NCBI GenBank assembly: GCA_913060565.1
Contig: CAJXRU010000010.1
Span: forward strand, 1 to 64,000
Length of the DNA stretch: 64,000 bases
From: an uncultured Gammaproteobacteria bacterium
Lineage (GTDB): Bacteria > Pseudomonadota > Gammaproteobacteria > Enterobacterales > Psychrobiaceae
Direction of reading: 5' to 3'
Translations under genes and position numbers: made by a program
Part shown: one piece after another, positions 18,431 through 28,432 of the stretch
Layout of the letters: each line of letters opens with the position of its first letter
Numbering within the stretch: the first letter of the stretch is position 1
The notes under the pieces: model-generated
Database searches by the model: none
Seen by the model: the letters and a program-made list of their open reading frames with translations, nothing else
Told to the model about the DNA's origin: nothing

Positions 18431-18757
18431 ATGACGTCTGTAACTCAATTTGAATTTCGTTTAAAGGTGATGCAGTCAGAGCTCAATAATAAGCTTGATA
18501 GTATCAAAGAAAACGTCACAACAGCGGCAAACGCAGATTGGAATGAACAAGCCCAAGAGCGTGAAAATGATGAAGTGTTAGATGCGTTAGGCAATGAAGT
18601 TCGCCGAGAGCTCAATTTAGTTAATGGCGCGTTGCACCGGATTAACATTGGTGAATATGAATTTTGCGATGATTGCGGTCAAACGATCAATCCATCCCGC
18701 TTAGAGATACTGCCATATACTCAATATTGTATAGATTGTGCGAGTAAACGTGATTAA
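18431..18757 (+). CDS. DksA/TraR family C4 zinc-finger protein
   Basis: A 108-residue protein with an N-terminal helical hairpin and a C-terminal zinc finger CDDC...CIDC (Cys79, Cys82, Cys100, Cys103). The finger sequence GEYEFCDDCGQTINPSRLE is that of the DksA/TraR family. It is shorter than DksA (about 150 residues) and is closer to the small paralogues (YocK/TraR-like) that may bind the RNA polymerase secondary channel. Whether it acts on transcription here is inference. Its stop codon overlaps that of the convergent cyclase gene by four bases. Confidence 0.85.
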   Translation: MTSVTQFEFRLKVMQSELNNKLDSIKENVTTAANADWNEQAQERENDEVLDALGNEVRRELNLVNGALHRINIGEYEFCDDCGQTINPSRLEILPYTQYCIDCASKRD

Positions 18758-20082
18758 TCGGCCCGTATTGCACAGTTTCTTCCTTGTGCCTTAGCGATAT
18801 TTAGTGCGTCATCAGCACTTGTTAATAATTGTTCGCTACTCAACTTAGCAAGTATCGAAGGCGTGGTGACACCAATGCTGATAGAAAGTGCAATATCATA
18901 TCCTTTGTACATCACCGTCTCCTGGTTTACACGGCTTACTAACTTTTCTGCAAATCGCAACGCAGAATCGATTTTGGTATTGGTTGCTATAATGGCAAAT
19001 TCTTCACCGTCGTAGCGAGCGAATGTATCACTTTCACGTAAGGATTGTTTAACAGATTCTGCGAATGCTTTTAGTACAATATCACCACATTCATTGCCGT
19101 ATTTATCGTTAATTTGTCTAAAATGATCAAGGTCGATTAACAATAATGAAAAATCACTTTTATAACGTTGATAACGTTTCAGCTCGTTTTTAAGTGACTC
19201 TAGTAAATGACGACGATTACGAATTCCTGTAAGTGGGTCATGGGTTGAAATTCGTTGGAGTGTACTTCTGACTTCTTTGTGTTGCTGAATTTCTTCTTTG
19301 AGTACCGCTGTCTTTTCTTCAATAATTAAATCGCGATTTGCTTTTTCGTACTCTAACTGACGCACCAAGCGTCTAATACCATTGAGGGATAGCAAGCTAA
19401 TACTTGTCATTAATAAAAATATAACGATGTGAATCATCAAATTTTGACGGTGAAGTGGCTTTTCTTGCTCTATCAGTTCACTGATATCATAAGAAATAAC
19501 GAGTCCACCCAACGTATTATTCGGTTCTAATTGTGATTTATCGTGACAAGAAAAACAGCTGTCGTTAGCAACAAATGAAGAAAAATAATGAAATTGATTA
19601 TTTATGATTTTCTTGAAATCGTTAGTTGGTGTTAACTGATGTGCGAGGACTTCTTTTTGCCATCCCTTTACTTTGTTCTTTGGATTGATTGGCTTTAAGC
19701 TGATCAGCGAGAGGGAGAACGTGGGATCTAAAAATGATTCATTGAGCTGTTCAAGCATTCGACCAACCGAAATTTGCGTAAACTTTTTACCGTCTTCTCG
19801 TGTGAGATTCTTATTGGCAGTATTTAAATAAGGGTTTTCAGGGTTATGCGCTGATATTGGTACGTAAATTTGTTGATGTTTTGTCGTCCAACGAAGCAGA
19901 ATTTCAACCATTCGTTTACCACCAAGGCCTTTAGCTTGAATAGTCTTCTGAGTTGATTGACTGATAATTATTTGATTCCAATAATAGGAAACACTGGTAA
20001 GCATGAGCCAGATAGCGACTAAAACAACAGTGGCAATGGGGGCTTTAATTAACCGCAACATTGGAATGTTATTCGTGCTCAC
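18754..20082 (-). CDS. Membrane diguanylate cyclase with periplasmic CXXCH sensor
   Basis: Makes c-di-GMP from two GTP. Residues 17-36 and 215-233 are membrane helices; between them is a periplasmic domain resembling DUF3365/Tll0287-type haem-binding PAS-like sensors, with a c-type haem motif CFSCH at 176-180. After a coiled-coil (about 240-275) comes a GGDEF domain from HDPLTGIRNRR to the end. The catalytic motif is DGEEF (358-362), a variant with Asp at the first position. The inhibitory I-site RESD (349-352) is at the correct five-residue distance. Likely an active cyclase, but the DGEEF variant makes this less than certain. Haem attachment would need the Ccm system elsewhere. Confidence 0.88.
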   Translation of the reverse strand: MSTNNIPMLRLIKAPIATVVLVAIWLMLTSVSYYWNQIIISQSTQKTIQAKGLGGKRMVEILLRWTTKHQQIYVPISAHNPENPYLNTANKNLTREDGKKFTQISVGRMLEQLNESFLDPTFSLSLISLKPINPKNKVKGWQKEVLAHQLTPTNDFKKIINNQFHYFSSFVANDSCFSCHDKSQLEPNNTLGGLVISYDISELIEQEKPLHRQNLMIHIVIFLLMTSISLLSLNGIRRLVRQLEYEKANRDLIIEEKTAVLKEEIQQHKEVRSTLQRISTHDPLTGIRNRRHLLESLKNELKRYQRYKSDFSLLLIDLDHFRQINDKYGNECGDIVLKAFAESVKQSLRESDTFARYDGEEFAIIATNTKIDSALRFAEKLVSRVNQETVMYKGYDIALSISIGVTTPSILAKLSSEQLLTSADDALNIAKAQGRNCAIRAD

Positions 20083-20185
20083 AAATTATCCTTCGATTAG
20101 TAATTTATTCTATTATAGCCAACAAATTGTCGACTCGGCGATGAAAAATCGTCAATTTCTTTCAACAATAGTTGTTAAATTTTGA

Positions 20186-20402
20186 TCTTCTTCCCAATTA
20201 AACAGGGGATCGTGTTTTTAACACCTTGCTATCTCGGGAGGTTCAAATTACAATAACGCGCTAAATTTTGTAAGTCCTGTTCTTAACAGGGTAAAGGGCC
20301 TGTTTTTTAACAGGCCCTAGTTTATGGTTTCAATGTAAGATTTTATGTGAAGAGCAGGTTGCTGGGCAGGCTGTTTGAGTACAACTATTAGGATAGTAGT
20401 AA
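20186..20402 (+). other. secE upstream region with two CCTGTT/AACAGG hairpins
   Basis: A first small hairpin CCTGTT-CTT-AACAGG (20276-20290) is followed by a stronger one, AGGGCCTGTT and AACAGGCCCT around TTTT (20295-20318). Neither has a T run after it on the plus strand, so this is not a standard terminator. No tRNA gene is found, although tRNA-Trp often lies upstream of secE in this class. A ribosome binding site TAGGATAG precedes secE. Confidence 0.5.
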
Positions 20403-20786
20403 ATGAACGCAACAAATACTGAAAATCAGAACGGATCGATGGATCTAGTAAAATGGATCCTTGTTATCGGTTTATTAGCGGGTGCCGTTGTTGGTAACTA
20501 CATGTATGGCGAAGAAGTGTCGGTACTTTACCGCGCATTAGGCGTAGTCGCTGCTATCGGCGTTGCACTTTTTGTTGCAGCGCAAACTGAAAAAGGGCGT
20601 GAAGCGGTTGCTTTCGCCAAAGAATCTCGCCTTGAAATTCGCAAAGTAGTATGGCCAACCCGTAAAGAAGCAACCCAAACGACGTTAATCGTCTTGGCAG
20701 CTACTGGTGTAATGGCATTAGTACTTTGGGGTTTGGATGGTGCATTAGTAAGAATCGTCGGCTTTATCACAGGCATCAAGGTTTAA
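20403..20786 (+). CDS. secE: Preprotein translocase subunit SecE
   Basis: Membrane subunit that clamps SecY in the Sec translocon. The 127-residue protein has three helices (about 13-31, 43-60, 95-115), the long gammaproteobacterial form. The amphipathic conserved motif [21 protein letters not shown] lies near residues 72-92 just before the last helix and is the essential part. First gene of the secE-nusG pair. Confidence 0.97.
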   Translation: MNATNTENQNGSMDLVKWILVIGLLAGAVVGNYMYGEEVSVLYRALGVVAAIGVALFVAAQTEKGREAVAFAKESRLEIRKVVWPTRKEATQTTLIVLAATGVMALVLWGLDGALVRIVGFITGIKV

Positions 20787-20790
20787 AATT

Positions 20791-21345
20791 ATGTCAGAAG
20801 AACAACCAAAATTCAGATGGTACGTTGTACAAGCTTTCTCAGGCTATGAGCAACGTGTACAAAAAACCTTAGTCGAGCATGTTTCGATTCATGGTATGGA
20901 AGATTTGTTTGAAGAGATTCTTGTTCCGACTGAAGAAGTCGTTTCAATGAAATCTGGTAAGAAAACAAAAAGCACGCGTAAATTCTTCCCTGGCTATGTA
21001 TTAGTTAAAATGGTGATGAACGAAGACAGCTGGCATTTAGTTAAGAATGTTCCTCGCGTTATGGGCTTTATTGGTGGTACGAGTGATCGTCCTGCGCCAA
21101 TATCTTCAAAAGAAGCTGAGCGCATTTTACAACGTCTTGAAGATGCTGTGGACTCACCAACACCAAGTTCATTGTATGATCCAGGTGAAATTGTTCGTGT
21201 TATTGAAGGTCCATTTGCTGACTTTAACGCAACTGTTGAGGAAGTAGATTACGAGAAGAGCCGTGTGAAAGTATCTGTGCTTATCTTTGGTCGCTCTACG
21301 CCTGTTGATCTTGAGTTCGGTCAAATCGAAAAGGATGATGCGTAG
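20791..21345 (+). CDS. nusG: Transcription elongation/antitermination factor NusG
   Basis: Binds RNA polymerase and couples it to Rho or to the ribosome through S10. The N-terminal NGN domain starts at [17 protein letters not shown] and contains [11 protein letters not shown]; the C-terminal KOW domain has [23 protein letters not shown]. Length 184 is near the E. coli 181. It starts four bases after secE stops and is followed by about 190 bp containing the L11 operon promoter. Confidence 0.98.
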   Translation: MSEEQPKFRWYVVQAFSGYEQRVQKTLVEHVSIHGMEDLFEEILVPTEEVVSMKSGKKTKSTRKFFPGYVLVKMVMNEDSWHLVKNVPRVMGFIGGTSDRPAPISSKEAERILQRLEDAVDSPTPSSLYDPGEIVRVIEGPFADFNATVEEVDYEKSRVKVSVLIFGRSTPVDLEFGQIEKDDA

Positions 21346-21417
21346 CATTATCATCTCGAGAATTTAGAGGGAGTTGTTGGGAGTTTAACTTTATTGGTTA
21401 AATAACTAGCAATTTTC

Positions 21418-21446
21418 TTGTCTGGGGCGCGAATTATCGCTATAAT
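21418..21446 (+). promoter_or_regulatory. Promoter of the rplK-rplA operon
   Basis: TTGTCT (21418-21423) and TATAAT (21441-21446) are separated by 17 bases. A GC-rich discriminator (TCGCGCCC) follows the -10, the arrangement expected for ppGpp/DksA-controlled ribosomal promoters. A 12-base perfect inverted repeat (21425-21436 and 21443-21454) straddles the -10. Confidence 0.8.
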
Positions 21447-21454
21447 TCGCGCCC

Positions 21455-21534
21455 TTAATTAACTGGGGAGCCGAATATTTGTCAGTAATGACTGAATTAG
21501 TAAGCGATTGTACCCAAACTAGGAAATATGAAAA
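21455..21534 (+). promoter_or_regulatory. rplK leader, possible L1 autoregulatory site
   Basis: The transcribed leader begins near CTGGGGAGCC, which resembles the GGGGAGCC at the start of the E. coli L11 operon leader where L1 binds. I cannot fold it reliably by eye. Confidence 0.35.
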
Positions 21535-21963
21535 ATGGCTAAAAAAGTCCAAGCTTATATCAAGCTACAGGTTGCTGCTGGTGCAGCTAACCCGTCACCA
21601 CCGGTTGGTCCTGCTCTAGGTCAGCACGGTGTAAACATCATGGAATTCTGTAAAGCGTTTAACGCAGCAACTGATTCTATCGATAAAGGCGCTCCGGTTC
21701 CTGTAGTTATCACTGTATATAACGATCGTTCTTTCACGTTCGAAACAAAAACTCCACCTGCTGCTTACCTTCTTAAGAAAGCTGCTGGTATCAAATCTGG
21801 TTCTGGTCGTCCTAACACTGAAAAGTGTGGCACCGTTACTCGTGCACAGTTAGAAGAAATCGTTGCTACTAAGCAACCAGATCTTACTGGTGCAGATTTG
21901 GAAGCTAATGTTAACTCTATTGCCGGTTCTGCTCGTGCAATGGGTCTGAACGTAGAAGGATAA
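21535..21963 (+). CDS. rplK: 50S ribosomal protein L11
   Basis: Forms the stalk base at the GTPase centre with 23S rRNA and is needed for RelA activation. The 142-residue length equals that of E. coli. N-terminal [33 protein letters not shown] is nearly invariant and holds the proline-rich helix; the RNA-binding C-terminal domain ends [11 protein letters not shown]. First gene of the L11 operon; rplA starts five bases later. Confidence 0.99.
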   Translation: MAKKVQAYIKLQVAAGAANPSPPVGPALGQHGVNIMEFCKAFNAATDSIDKGAPVPVVITVYNDRSFTFETKTPPAAYLLKKAAGIKSGSGRPNTEKCGTVTRAQLEEIVATKQPDLTGADLEANVNSIAGSARAMGLNVEG

Positions 21964-21968
21964 GAATA

Positions 21969-22673
21969 ATGGCTAAATTAACTAAACGTATGAAGAACAT
22001 CCGTGAAAAAACTGATGCTCTAAAATCTTACGATATCAACGAAGCTGTTACTCTTTTAAAAGAATTAGCGACTGCTAAATTCACTGAAAGCGTAGATGTT
22101 GCTGTTAACCTTGGTGTTGATCCACGTCGCTCAGATCAAAACGTTCGTGGTGCTACAGTATTACCACACGGTACTGGTCGTACAGTTCGTGTTGCTGTTT
22201 TCACTCAAGGCGCTAATGCTGAAAAAGCAAAAGAAGCTGGTGCAGACATCGTAGGTATGGACGATCTAGCTGCTGCTGTTAAAGGCGGCGAGATGGATTT
22301 TGACGTAGTTATCGCTTCTCCAGATGCAATGCGTGTTGTTGGTCAACTAGGTACAATCTTAGGCCCACGTGGTTTAATGCCTAACCCTAAAGTTGGTACA
22401 GTTACGCCTGACGTTGCTACAGCAGTTAAAAACGCTAAGTCTGGTCAAGTACGCTACCGTAACGATAAGAATGGTATCATCCATTCTACAATCGGTAATG
22501 TTAGTTTTGACAATGACAAGATCAAAGAAAACCTAGAAGCTCTACTTATCGCTTTAAATAAAGCGAAGCCAAGTGGCGCTAAAGGTACTTTCCTTAAGAA
22601 AGTTTCTTTATCTACTACAATGGGTGCTGGCGTTACAATCGACCAAGCAACTATTGATACTAAAACAGCTTAA
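21969..22673 (+). CDS. rplA: 50S ribosomal protein L1
   Basis: Binds 23S rRNA at the E-site stalk and, in E. coli, represses its own operon. The signature [32 protein letters not shown] is at about residues 116-146. Length 234 matches the family. The gene ends before a 350 bp region holding the rplJ promoter and L10 leader. Confidence 0.99.
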   Translation: MAKLTKRMKNIREKTDALKSYDINEAVTLLKELATAKFTESVDVAVNLGVDPRRSDQNVRGATVLPHGTGRTVRVAVFTQGANAEKAKEAGADIVGMDDLAAAVKGGEMDFDVVIASPDAMRVVGQLGTILGPRGLMPNPKVGTVTPDVATAVKNAKSGQVRYRNDKNGIIHSTIGNVSFDNDKIKENLEALLIALNKAKPSGAKGTFLKKVSLSTTMGAGVTIDQATIDTKTA

Positions 22674-22726
22674 TCGCGTTTTAGAAAAATCTTAGGGCTC
22701 AATCACAGAGTTTGTTTGGTTACATA

Positions 22727-22754
22727 TTGTGTTATCAAATAACTTCTGTATAAT
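22727..22754 (+). promoter_or_regulatory. Promoter of the rplJ-rplL-rpoB-rpoC operon
   Basis: TTGTGT (22727-22732) and TATAAT (22749-22754), 16 bases apart, are followed by TTTGCGCCCTAATGGG. The GCGCCC discriminator and the TAATGGG after it recur at the rplN promoter (49573), suggesting shared control. Confidence 0.7.
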
Positions 22755-22810
22755 TTTGCGCCCTAATGGGTTGAGGTTCGAGTAAAATCGTTGATTTTAT
22801 TCGGGCTCTC

Positions 22811-23010
22811 GTCCAAGACCGTAGGAGCCGCGATTGACTGATATTAAGAAATTAATATCGTAAAAACAACGCTTAATCTTATTTGTAAAAAATGAGTCCT
22901 ACGCAGACGGTGTGAATCCAAACATTCCTATGTTTTGTTTTTTTACCGTGTTCACACTCTAAGTTGTTTTGATTTAGGGTTTTACTAAAGTTCCGAGTTA
23001 TCTCGGAGTG
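22811..23010 (+). ncRNA. L10 leader RNA
   Basis: The leader shows the conserved pairing of AGACCGTAGG (about 22816-22825) with CCTACGCAGACGGTG (about 22899-22913), including the asymmetric internal bulge of the kink-turn bound by L10-(L7/L12)4. The same elements occur in the E. coli rplJ leader, where binding represses translation of rplJ and rplL. The edges are approximate. Confidence 0.8.
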
Positions 23011-23027
23011 AACCAGGAGTTATGCCA

Positions 23028-23519
23028 ATGGCATTAAGACTTGAAGACAAAAAAGCAATCGTTGCTGAAGTCAATGAGGTCGCCAAAAGCGCTCTGTCTG
23101 CAGTAGTTGCTGACTCTCGTGGTGTTACTTTAGGTGCAATGACAGCTATGCGTAAGCAAGCTCGTGAAGCTGGTGTACATGTACAAGTTGTACGTAATAC
23201 ACTAGTTAAACGTGCTCTAGCTGGTACTGATTTTGAGTGTCTTTCAGATACTTTTAAAGGTCCAACTCTAATTGCATTTTCAAGCGAACATCCGGGTGCT
23301 GGCGCACGTATCTTTAAAGACTTCGCGAAAGCTGAAGAAAACTTTGAAGTACTAGCAGCTGCATTTGAAGGCGCTTCTTGTGATCCAGAAGTTCTTGCAA
23401 CGCTTCCTACGAAAGACGAAGCTATTGCACGACTAATGAGCGCAATGAAAGAAGCTTCTGCTGGCAAACTTGTACGCACTATTGCGGCAATTCGCGATCA
23501 GAAGGAAGAAGCAGCTTAA
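23028..23519 (+). CDS. rplJ: 50S ribosomal protein L10
   Basis: Anchors the L7/L12 dimers on the ribosome stalk. ATG 23028 is chosen: AGGAG (23015-23019) lies eight bases before it but only two before ATG 23022, and the product then starts [15 protein letters not shown] like E. coli L10 (MALNLQDK). The C-terminal helix that binds L7/L12 is present. From 23028 the product has 163 residues. It is followed by rplL after 114 bases. Confidence 0.97.
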   Translation: MALRLEDKKAIVAEVNEVAKSALSAVVADSRGVTLGAMTAMRKQAREAGVHVQVVRNTLVKRALAGTDFECLSDTFKGPTLIAFSSEHPGAGARIFKDFAKAEENFEVLAAAFEGASCDPEVLATLPTKDEAIARLMSAMKEASAGKLVRTIAAIRDQKEEAA

Positions 23520-23633
23520 TTCTTGTTTTCAGCTTTTTAAAGCTGTTAGAAGAGAAGTTAACTGTTTTTATAATCAATTTTTTAGAACGCAAATTCATTT
23601 TGAATTGTGTTCACAATATTAGGAATGTATACC

Positions 23634-23999
23634 ATGTCTGTATCTAAAGACGATATCCTAAACGCTGTTGCTGAAATGTCAGTAATGGACGTTGTAGAAC
23701 TAATCGAAGCAATGGAAGAGAAATTCGGCGTATCAGCTGCTGCAGCTGTTGCTGTTGCTGGTGGTGCTGCTGAAGCTGCTGAAGAACAATCAGAATTCGA
23801 CGTAATTCTTACTTCTTTCGGCGACGCTAAAGTTGCTGCAATCAAAGCTGTTCGTGGCGCTACAGGTCTAGGCCTTAAAGAAGCTAAAGCTATGGTTGAA
23901 TCTGCTCCTGTTGCCATCAAAGAAGGTGTTGACAAAGCTGAAGCTGAAGAGCTTAAGAAAACTCTGGAAGATGCAGGTCTTTCTGTTGAACTTAAATAA
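23634..23999 (+). CDS. rplL: 50S ribosomal protein L7/L12
   Basis: The multi-copy stalk protein that recruits translation GTPases. From ATG 23634 (AGGA nine bases upstream) the product is 121 residues: an N-terminal dimerisation domain, the alanine-rich hinge ([17 protein letters not shown], about 37-53), and the C-terminal factor-binding domain with [15 protein letters not shown]. An upstream GTG in frame at 23607 would add nine residues unlike the family. Confidence 0.98.
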   Translation: MSVSKDDILNAVAEMSVMDVVELIEAMEEKFGVSAAAAVAVAGGAAEAAEEQSEFDVILTSFGDAKVAAIKAVRGATGLGLKEAKAMVESAPVAIKEGVDKAEAEELKKTLEDAGLSVELK

Positions 24000-24324
24000 G
24001 GTTAACCCTTATTTGAGTGCCGCTTAGTTAGCAATAGCTGATTAAGCGCGAGGCTGGTGATTATTTAATCACCAGCCTTTTTGCGCTAAAAAACATGGTG
24101 GATTTCGCACTACATACACCATGAGTTTTAAACACTTATTAAATGATGTAAAACTATGATAAATAGTAATTATTTTATTTAGTGTCCAGTCCCTACCAGA
24201 GATTACTGGGTAGGTTCTTACCAAAGTGTTGTTATTTTCGAGGTTGTTTAGCAATAAGGCTACAGATAGCGCTTATTGAAGACTAGGCAACAGTTGTCAA
24301 ACGTCAGCTAATTTGAGGAAACCC
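24000..24324 (+). other. rplL-rpoB intercistronic region
   Basis: About 325 bases without a gene. It begins with a strong hairpin and T run (listed separately) and continues with AT-rich sequence to the rpoB ribosome binding site (AGGA, 24316-24319). E. coli has a partial terminator and an RNase III site in the same place. I see no promoter-like pair strong enough to list. Confidence 0.6.
24051..24083 (+). terminator. Attenuator between rplL and rpoB
   Basis: A perfect 12-base stem (AGGCTGGTGATT / AATCACCAGCCT) with a four-base loop is followed by TTTTT. Since rpoB and rpoC must be expressed from upstream, it probably acts as a partial terminator that lowers polymerase genes relative to L7/L12, as in E. 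coli. Confidence 0.75.
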
Positions 24325-27300
24325 ATGGGTTACTCTAGTAACGAAAAAAAACGTATCCGTAAGGATTTTGGTAAGCGTCCGCAGGTGGTTGAAATTCCAC
24401 AGCTTTTGGATATCCAAAAGGACTCTTTTGCCAGATTTATCACGATGGACTCTACCGGTGAGCTAGGTTTAGAAGCCGCTTTTAGATCTATTTTCCCTAT
24501 CAAGAGCTTTTCTGGTTATGCAGAACTGCAATATGTAAGTTATAAGCTTGGTACACCAGTATTTGATGTTAAAGAATGTCAAATCCGTGGCATTACTTAC
24601 AGCGCACCGCTACGTGTAAAACTACGTCTTGTACTATTTGATCGTGAAGCGCCGAAAGGCACAATCAAAGATATTAAAGAGCAAGAAGTATACATGGGCG
24701 AAATTCCATTAATGACAGACAACGCAACGTTTGTTATCAATGGTACTGAGCGTGTTATCGTTTCTCAATTACACCGTTCTCCTGGTGTATTCTTCGATCA
24801 CGATAAAGGTAAAACACACTCTTCAGGTAAGATTTTACATAACGCTCGCGTTATTCCTTACCGTGGTTCATGGTTAGATTTCGAATTCGATCCTAAAGAT
24901 GCTGTATTTGTACGTATCGATCGTCGTCGTAAACTACCAGCTTCTATCATCCTTCGTGCAATGGGCATGGAAACTGAAGAAATCTTAGATTTATTCTTTG
25001 AGACAACTTCATTTAAAGTTAAACGCGGTAAGATCATTATGGATCTTGTACCTGATCGTTTACGTGGTGATACAGCATTATTTGATATTAAAGACAATGA
25101 CGACAATGTTATTGTTGAGACTGGTCGTCGTGTTACGGCTCGTCACGTTCGTCAAATGACTAAAGCTAAGTTAACGACTGTTGAAGTGCCAACAGAATAC
25201 GTGATTGGTAAAATTATCAACCGTAACCACGTTAACAAAGAAACTGGTGAAGTAATCATTAACGCTAATGATGAAATTACACTAGAAAACTTAGCGGCTC
25301 TTTCTGAATCTGGCGTTAAAGAATTCGACACTATCTACTTCAATGATTTAGATAACGGTCCATTCATGTCAGATACTTTACGTGTTGATTCTTCAACTAA
25401 CCGCCTAGAAGCGCTAGTTGAAATCTACCGTATGATGCGTCCTGGTGAGCCACCAACCAAAGATGCTGCTGAAGGATTATTTGAAAACTTATTCTTCAAT
25501 GACGAGCGTTATGATCTATCTAAAGTAGGTCGTATGAAGTTTAATGCTCGTGTTGGCGCTGATGTTGAATTAACGACTGGTACTTTATCAAAAGAAGATA
25601 TCATTGCCGTTATGAAAACACTTATCGACATTCGTAACGGTAAAGGTGAAGTGGATGATATTGATCATCTTGGTAACCGTCGTATCCGTAGTGTTGGTGA
25701 GATGGCTGAAAACCAATTCCGAGTTGGTTTAGTACGTGTTGAACGTGCTGTTAAAGAACGTCTATCATTAGGCGATCTAGCTGAAATCATGCCACAAGAT
25801 TTGATCAACGCTAAGCCTATTTCTGCTGCTGTTAAAGAATTCTTTGGTTCAAGCCAATTATCTCAGTTCATGGATCAAAATAATCCATTATCTGAAGTAA
25901 CGCATAAGCGTCGTATTTCAGCATTAGGCCCTGGTGGTTTAACGCGTGAACGTGCTGGCTTTGAGGTTCGAGATGTACATCCGACGCACTACGGTCGTCT
26001 ATGTCCTATCGAAACACCTGAGGGACCAAACATCGGTTTGATCAACTCACTAGCTTCTTACGCTAAAACAAACGATTACGGTTTCTTAGAAACACCTTAC
26101 CGTAAAGTTGTTGATGGCGTTGTAACTGATGACGTTGAATTCCTATCTGCAATCGAAGAAACAAACTTCGTTGTAGCACAAGCATCTGCTGTTATCGACA
26201 AAGATAACCGTTTAGCAGAAGAACTTGTGGCTTGTCGTACTAAAGGTGATTCAACCTTTATGCACGGTGACCAAATTGATTATATGGATGTATCTCCACA
26301 ACAAATTATCTCTGTGGCTGCATCAATCATCCCATTCCTAGAGCACGATGATGCTAACCGTGCCTTAATGGGCGCGAATATGCAACGTCAGGCTGTTCCA
26401 ACATTAAGAGCTGATAAGCCTTTAGTTGGTACAGGTATGGAACGCACAATCGCTGTTGACTCTGGTGTTACCATTGTTGCTAAGCGTGGTGGTGTGGTTG
26501 ATTATGCTGATGCTGGTCGTATTGTTGTTAAGGTTAACGAAGATGAGTTAGTTGCTGGTGAAGCAGGTATCGATATCTACAACTTAACTAAATACACCCG
26601 TTCTAACCAAAATACTTGTATTAACCAACGTCCAACTGTAATGGCTGGTGAAGTGGTTGTTCAAGGTGATGTGATGGCTGATGGCCCATCAACCGATATG
26701 GGTGATTTGGCACTAGGCCAAAACATGCGTATTGCATTCATGCCTTGGAATGGTTACAACTTTGAGGATTCTATCTTAGTTTCTGAGCGTGTAGTTCAGC
26801 AAGATCGTTTCACAACAATCCACATTCAAGAACTAACGTGTATTGCACGTGATACTAAGCTTGGTAGCGAAGACATCACGGCTGATATTCCAAATGTAGG
26901 CGAAGCTGCACTAGGTAAGTTAGACGAGTCTGGTATCGTTTACATCGGTGCTGAAGTTAAAGGCGGCGACATCTTAGTGGGTAAAGTTACTCCTAAAGGT
27001 GAAACGCAATTAACGCCAGAAGAAAAGCTTCTAAGAGCTATCTTCGGTGAGAAAGCATCTGATGTTAAAGATAGCTCACTACGTGTTCCTAATTCAGTTA
27101 GCGGTACTATCATTGACGTTCACGTATTTACACGTGATGGCGTTGAGAAAGACAAGCGTGCACTTGAAATTGAACAAATGCAGCTTAAAGAAGCGAAGAA
27201 AGATTTATCAGACGTATTTACTATCTTAGAAGATGGTATTTTCGAGCGTGCTGAAAAATTGCTGCTAGCTTCTGGTCTATCTAGCGACCAGTTAAGTGCT

Positions 27301-28353
27301 ATGCCACGTCGTGAATGGTTAGAGCAAACATTATCTGATGAAGCTTCTCAAACAGCGCTTGAGCAAATTGCTGCACAACACGCTGAAACTAAAGCTGATT
27401 TCGACAAACAGTTTGAAAACAAACGTCTTAAAATTACTCAAGGTGCAGATCTGCAACCTGGTGTATTGAAAGTTGTTAAAGTTTACTTAGCTGTTAAACG
27501 TCGTATCCAGCCTGGTGATAAGATGGCTGGTCGTCATGGTAACAAAGGTGTTATCTCTAAACTGTGTCCAGTTGAAGATATGCCACATGATGAAAATGGT
27601 CGTACTGTAGATATCGTACTTAACCCGCTGGGTGTACCGTCTCGTATGAACATCGGTCAGATTTTAGAAACTCACTTAGGCTTAGCCGCTCGTGGTATCG
27701 GTGATCAAATCACTGACATGCTTGCACAGCAACGCCAAGTGTCTGAACTTCGTGATTATATCCAACGTGCATATGCATTAGGTAACTGTAATCAAGAAGT
27801 TAACATTGACGACTTCAGCGATGAAGAAGTTGTTCGTCTTGCGAAAAATCTTCAAGGTGGTATGCCGATGGCAACCCCTGCGTTTGATGGTGCAGACGAA
27901 GCTGAAATCAAAGGTATGTTGAAACTTGCTGGCTTACCTGAGTCTGGCCAAATGGCATTGTTTGATGGTCGTACTGGTGATCAGTTTGAGCGTCCAGTGA
28001 CTGTTGGTTACATGTACATGTTGAAACTGAATCACTTGGTTGATGACAAAATGCATGCGCGTTCTACTGGTTCTTACTCACTTGTTACTCAGCAGCCACT
28101 AGGTGGTAAAGCTCAGTTCGGTGGTCAGCGTTTCGGTGAGATGGAAGTATGGGCACTTGAAGCATACGGTGCTGCTTACACGCTACAAGAGATGTTAACT
28201 GTTAAGTCTGATGACGTTAACGGCCGTACAGAAATGTATAAGAACATTGTTGACGGTAAGCACGAAATGAATCCAGGAATGCCGGAATCATTCAACGTAT
28301 TGTTGAAAGAAATCCGCTCTCTAGCGATCAACATCGAGCTTGATGAAGAGTAA
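24325..28353 (+). CDS. rpoB: RNA polymerase subunit beta
   Basis: Forms one side of the polymerase active cleft. From ATG 24325 (GAGGA site just before it) the product is 1342 residues, the same as E. coli; the upstream in-frame start would add four residues. The rifampicin region reads [20 protein letters not shown] followed by [13 protein letters not shown], with no residue expected to give resistance. The fork-loop [19 protein letters not shown] and C-terminal switch region are intact. The end of the gene is separated from rpoC by two small hairpins. Confidence 0.99.
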   Translation: MGYSSNEKKRIRKDFGKRPQVVEIPQLLDIQKDSFARFITMDSTGELGLEAAFRSIFPIKSFSGYAELQYVSYKLGTPVFDVKECQIRGITYSAPLRVKLRLVLFDREAPKGTIKDIKEQEVYMGEIPLMTDNATFVINGTERVIVSQLHRSPGVFFDHDKGKTHSSGKILHNARVIPYRGSWLDFEFDPKDAVFVRIDRRRKLPASIILRAMGMETEEILDLFFETTSFKVKRGKIIMDLVPDRLRGDTALFDIKDNDDNVIVETGRRVTARHVRQMTKAKLTTVEVPTEYVIGKIINRNHVNKETGEVIINANDEITLENLAALSESGVKEFDTIYFNDLDNGPFMSDTLRVDSSTNRLEALVEIYRMMRPGEPPTKDAAEGLFENLFFNDERYDLSKVGRMKFNARVGADVELTTGTLSKEDIIAVMKTLIDIRNGKGEVDDIDHLGNRRIRSVGEMAENQFRVGLVRVERAVKERLSLGDLAEIMPQDLINAKPISAAVKEFFGSSQLSQFMDQNNPLSEVTHKRRISALGPGGLTRERAGFEVRDVHPTHYGRLCPIETPEGPNIGLINSLASYAKTNDYGFLETPYRKVVDGVVTDDVEFLSAIEETNFVVAQASAVIDKDNRLAEELVACRTKGDSTFMHGDQIDYMDVSPQQIISVAASIIPFLEHDDANRALMGANMQRQAVPTLRADKPLVGTGMERTIAVDSGVTIVAKRGGVVDYADAGRIVVKVNEDELVAGEAGIDIYNLTKYTRSNQNTCINQRPTVMAGEVVVQGDVMADGPSTDMGDLALGQNMRIAFMPWNGYNFEDSILVSERVVQQDRFTTIHIQELTCIARDTKLGSEDITADIPNVGEAALGKLDESGIVYIGAEVKGGDILVGKVTPKGETQLTPEEKLLRAIFGEKASDVKDSSLRVPNSVSGTIIDVHVFTRDGVEKDKRALEIEQMQLKEAKKDLSDVFTILEDGIFERAEKLLLASGLSSDQLSAMPRREWLEQTLSDEASQTALEQIAAQHAETKADFDKQFENKRLKITQGADLQPGVLKVVKVYLAVKRRIQPGDKMAGRHGNKGVISKLCPVEDMPHDENGRTVDIVLNPLGVPSRMNIGQILETHLGLAARGIGDQITDMLAQQRQVSELRDYIQRAYALGNCNQEVNIDDFSDEEVVRLAKNLQGGMPMATPAFDGADEAEIKGMLKLAGLPESGQMALFDGRTGDQFERPVTVGYMYMLKLNHLVDDKMHARSTGSYSLVTQQPLGGKAQFGGQRFGEMEVWALEAYGAAYTLQEMLTVKSDDVNGRTEMYKNIVDGKHEMNPGMPESFNVLLKEIRSLAINIELDEE

Positions 28354-28356
28354 GCC

Positions 28357-28410
28357 CAAACTATTTTTATAGTTTGAGATTCTAATTTATGGCACGCATT
28401 AGTGCGTGCC
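28357..28410 (+). other. Two hairpins between rpoB and rpoC
   Basis: CAAACTA and TAGTTTG pair around a T-rich loop (28357-28376). GGCACGCA and TGCGTGCC pair perfectly around TTAG (28391-28410). Neither has a T run suited to termination. They may stabilise or direct processing of the message; the role is not known. Confidence 0.5.
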
Positions 28411-28432
28411 CTAACTCCACTAGGAGATAAAA

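Noticed and set aside
20234-20265. A GGTTCAAAT stretch resembling a tRNA T loop upstream of secE
   Set aside because: The flanking bases cannot form the 5-base-pair T stem and no acceptor or anticodon arm exists, so it is not a tRNA or a clear remnant.
22985-23479. A 164-codon frame antisense to rplJ, and similar long antisense frames over rplL, rpoB, rpoC, fusA and others
   Set aside because: These come from the codon bias of highly expressed genes; none has a ribosome binding site or a family-like sequence.
24858-25106. Possible second coding layer within rpoB
   Set aside because: Only an antisense shadow frame of a conserved gene; nothing supports expression.
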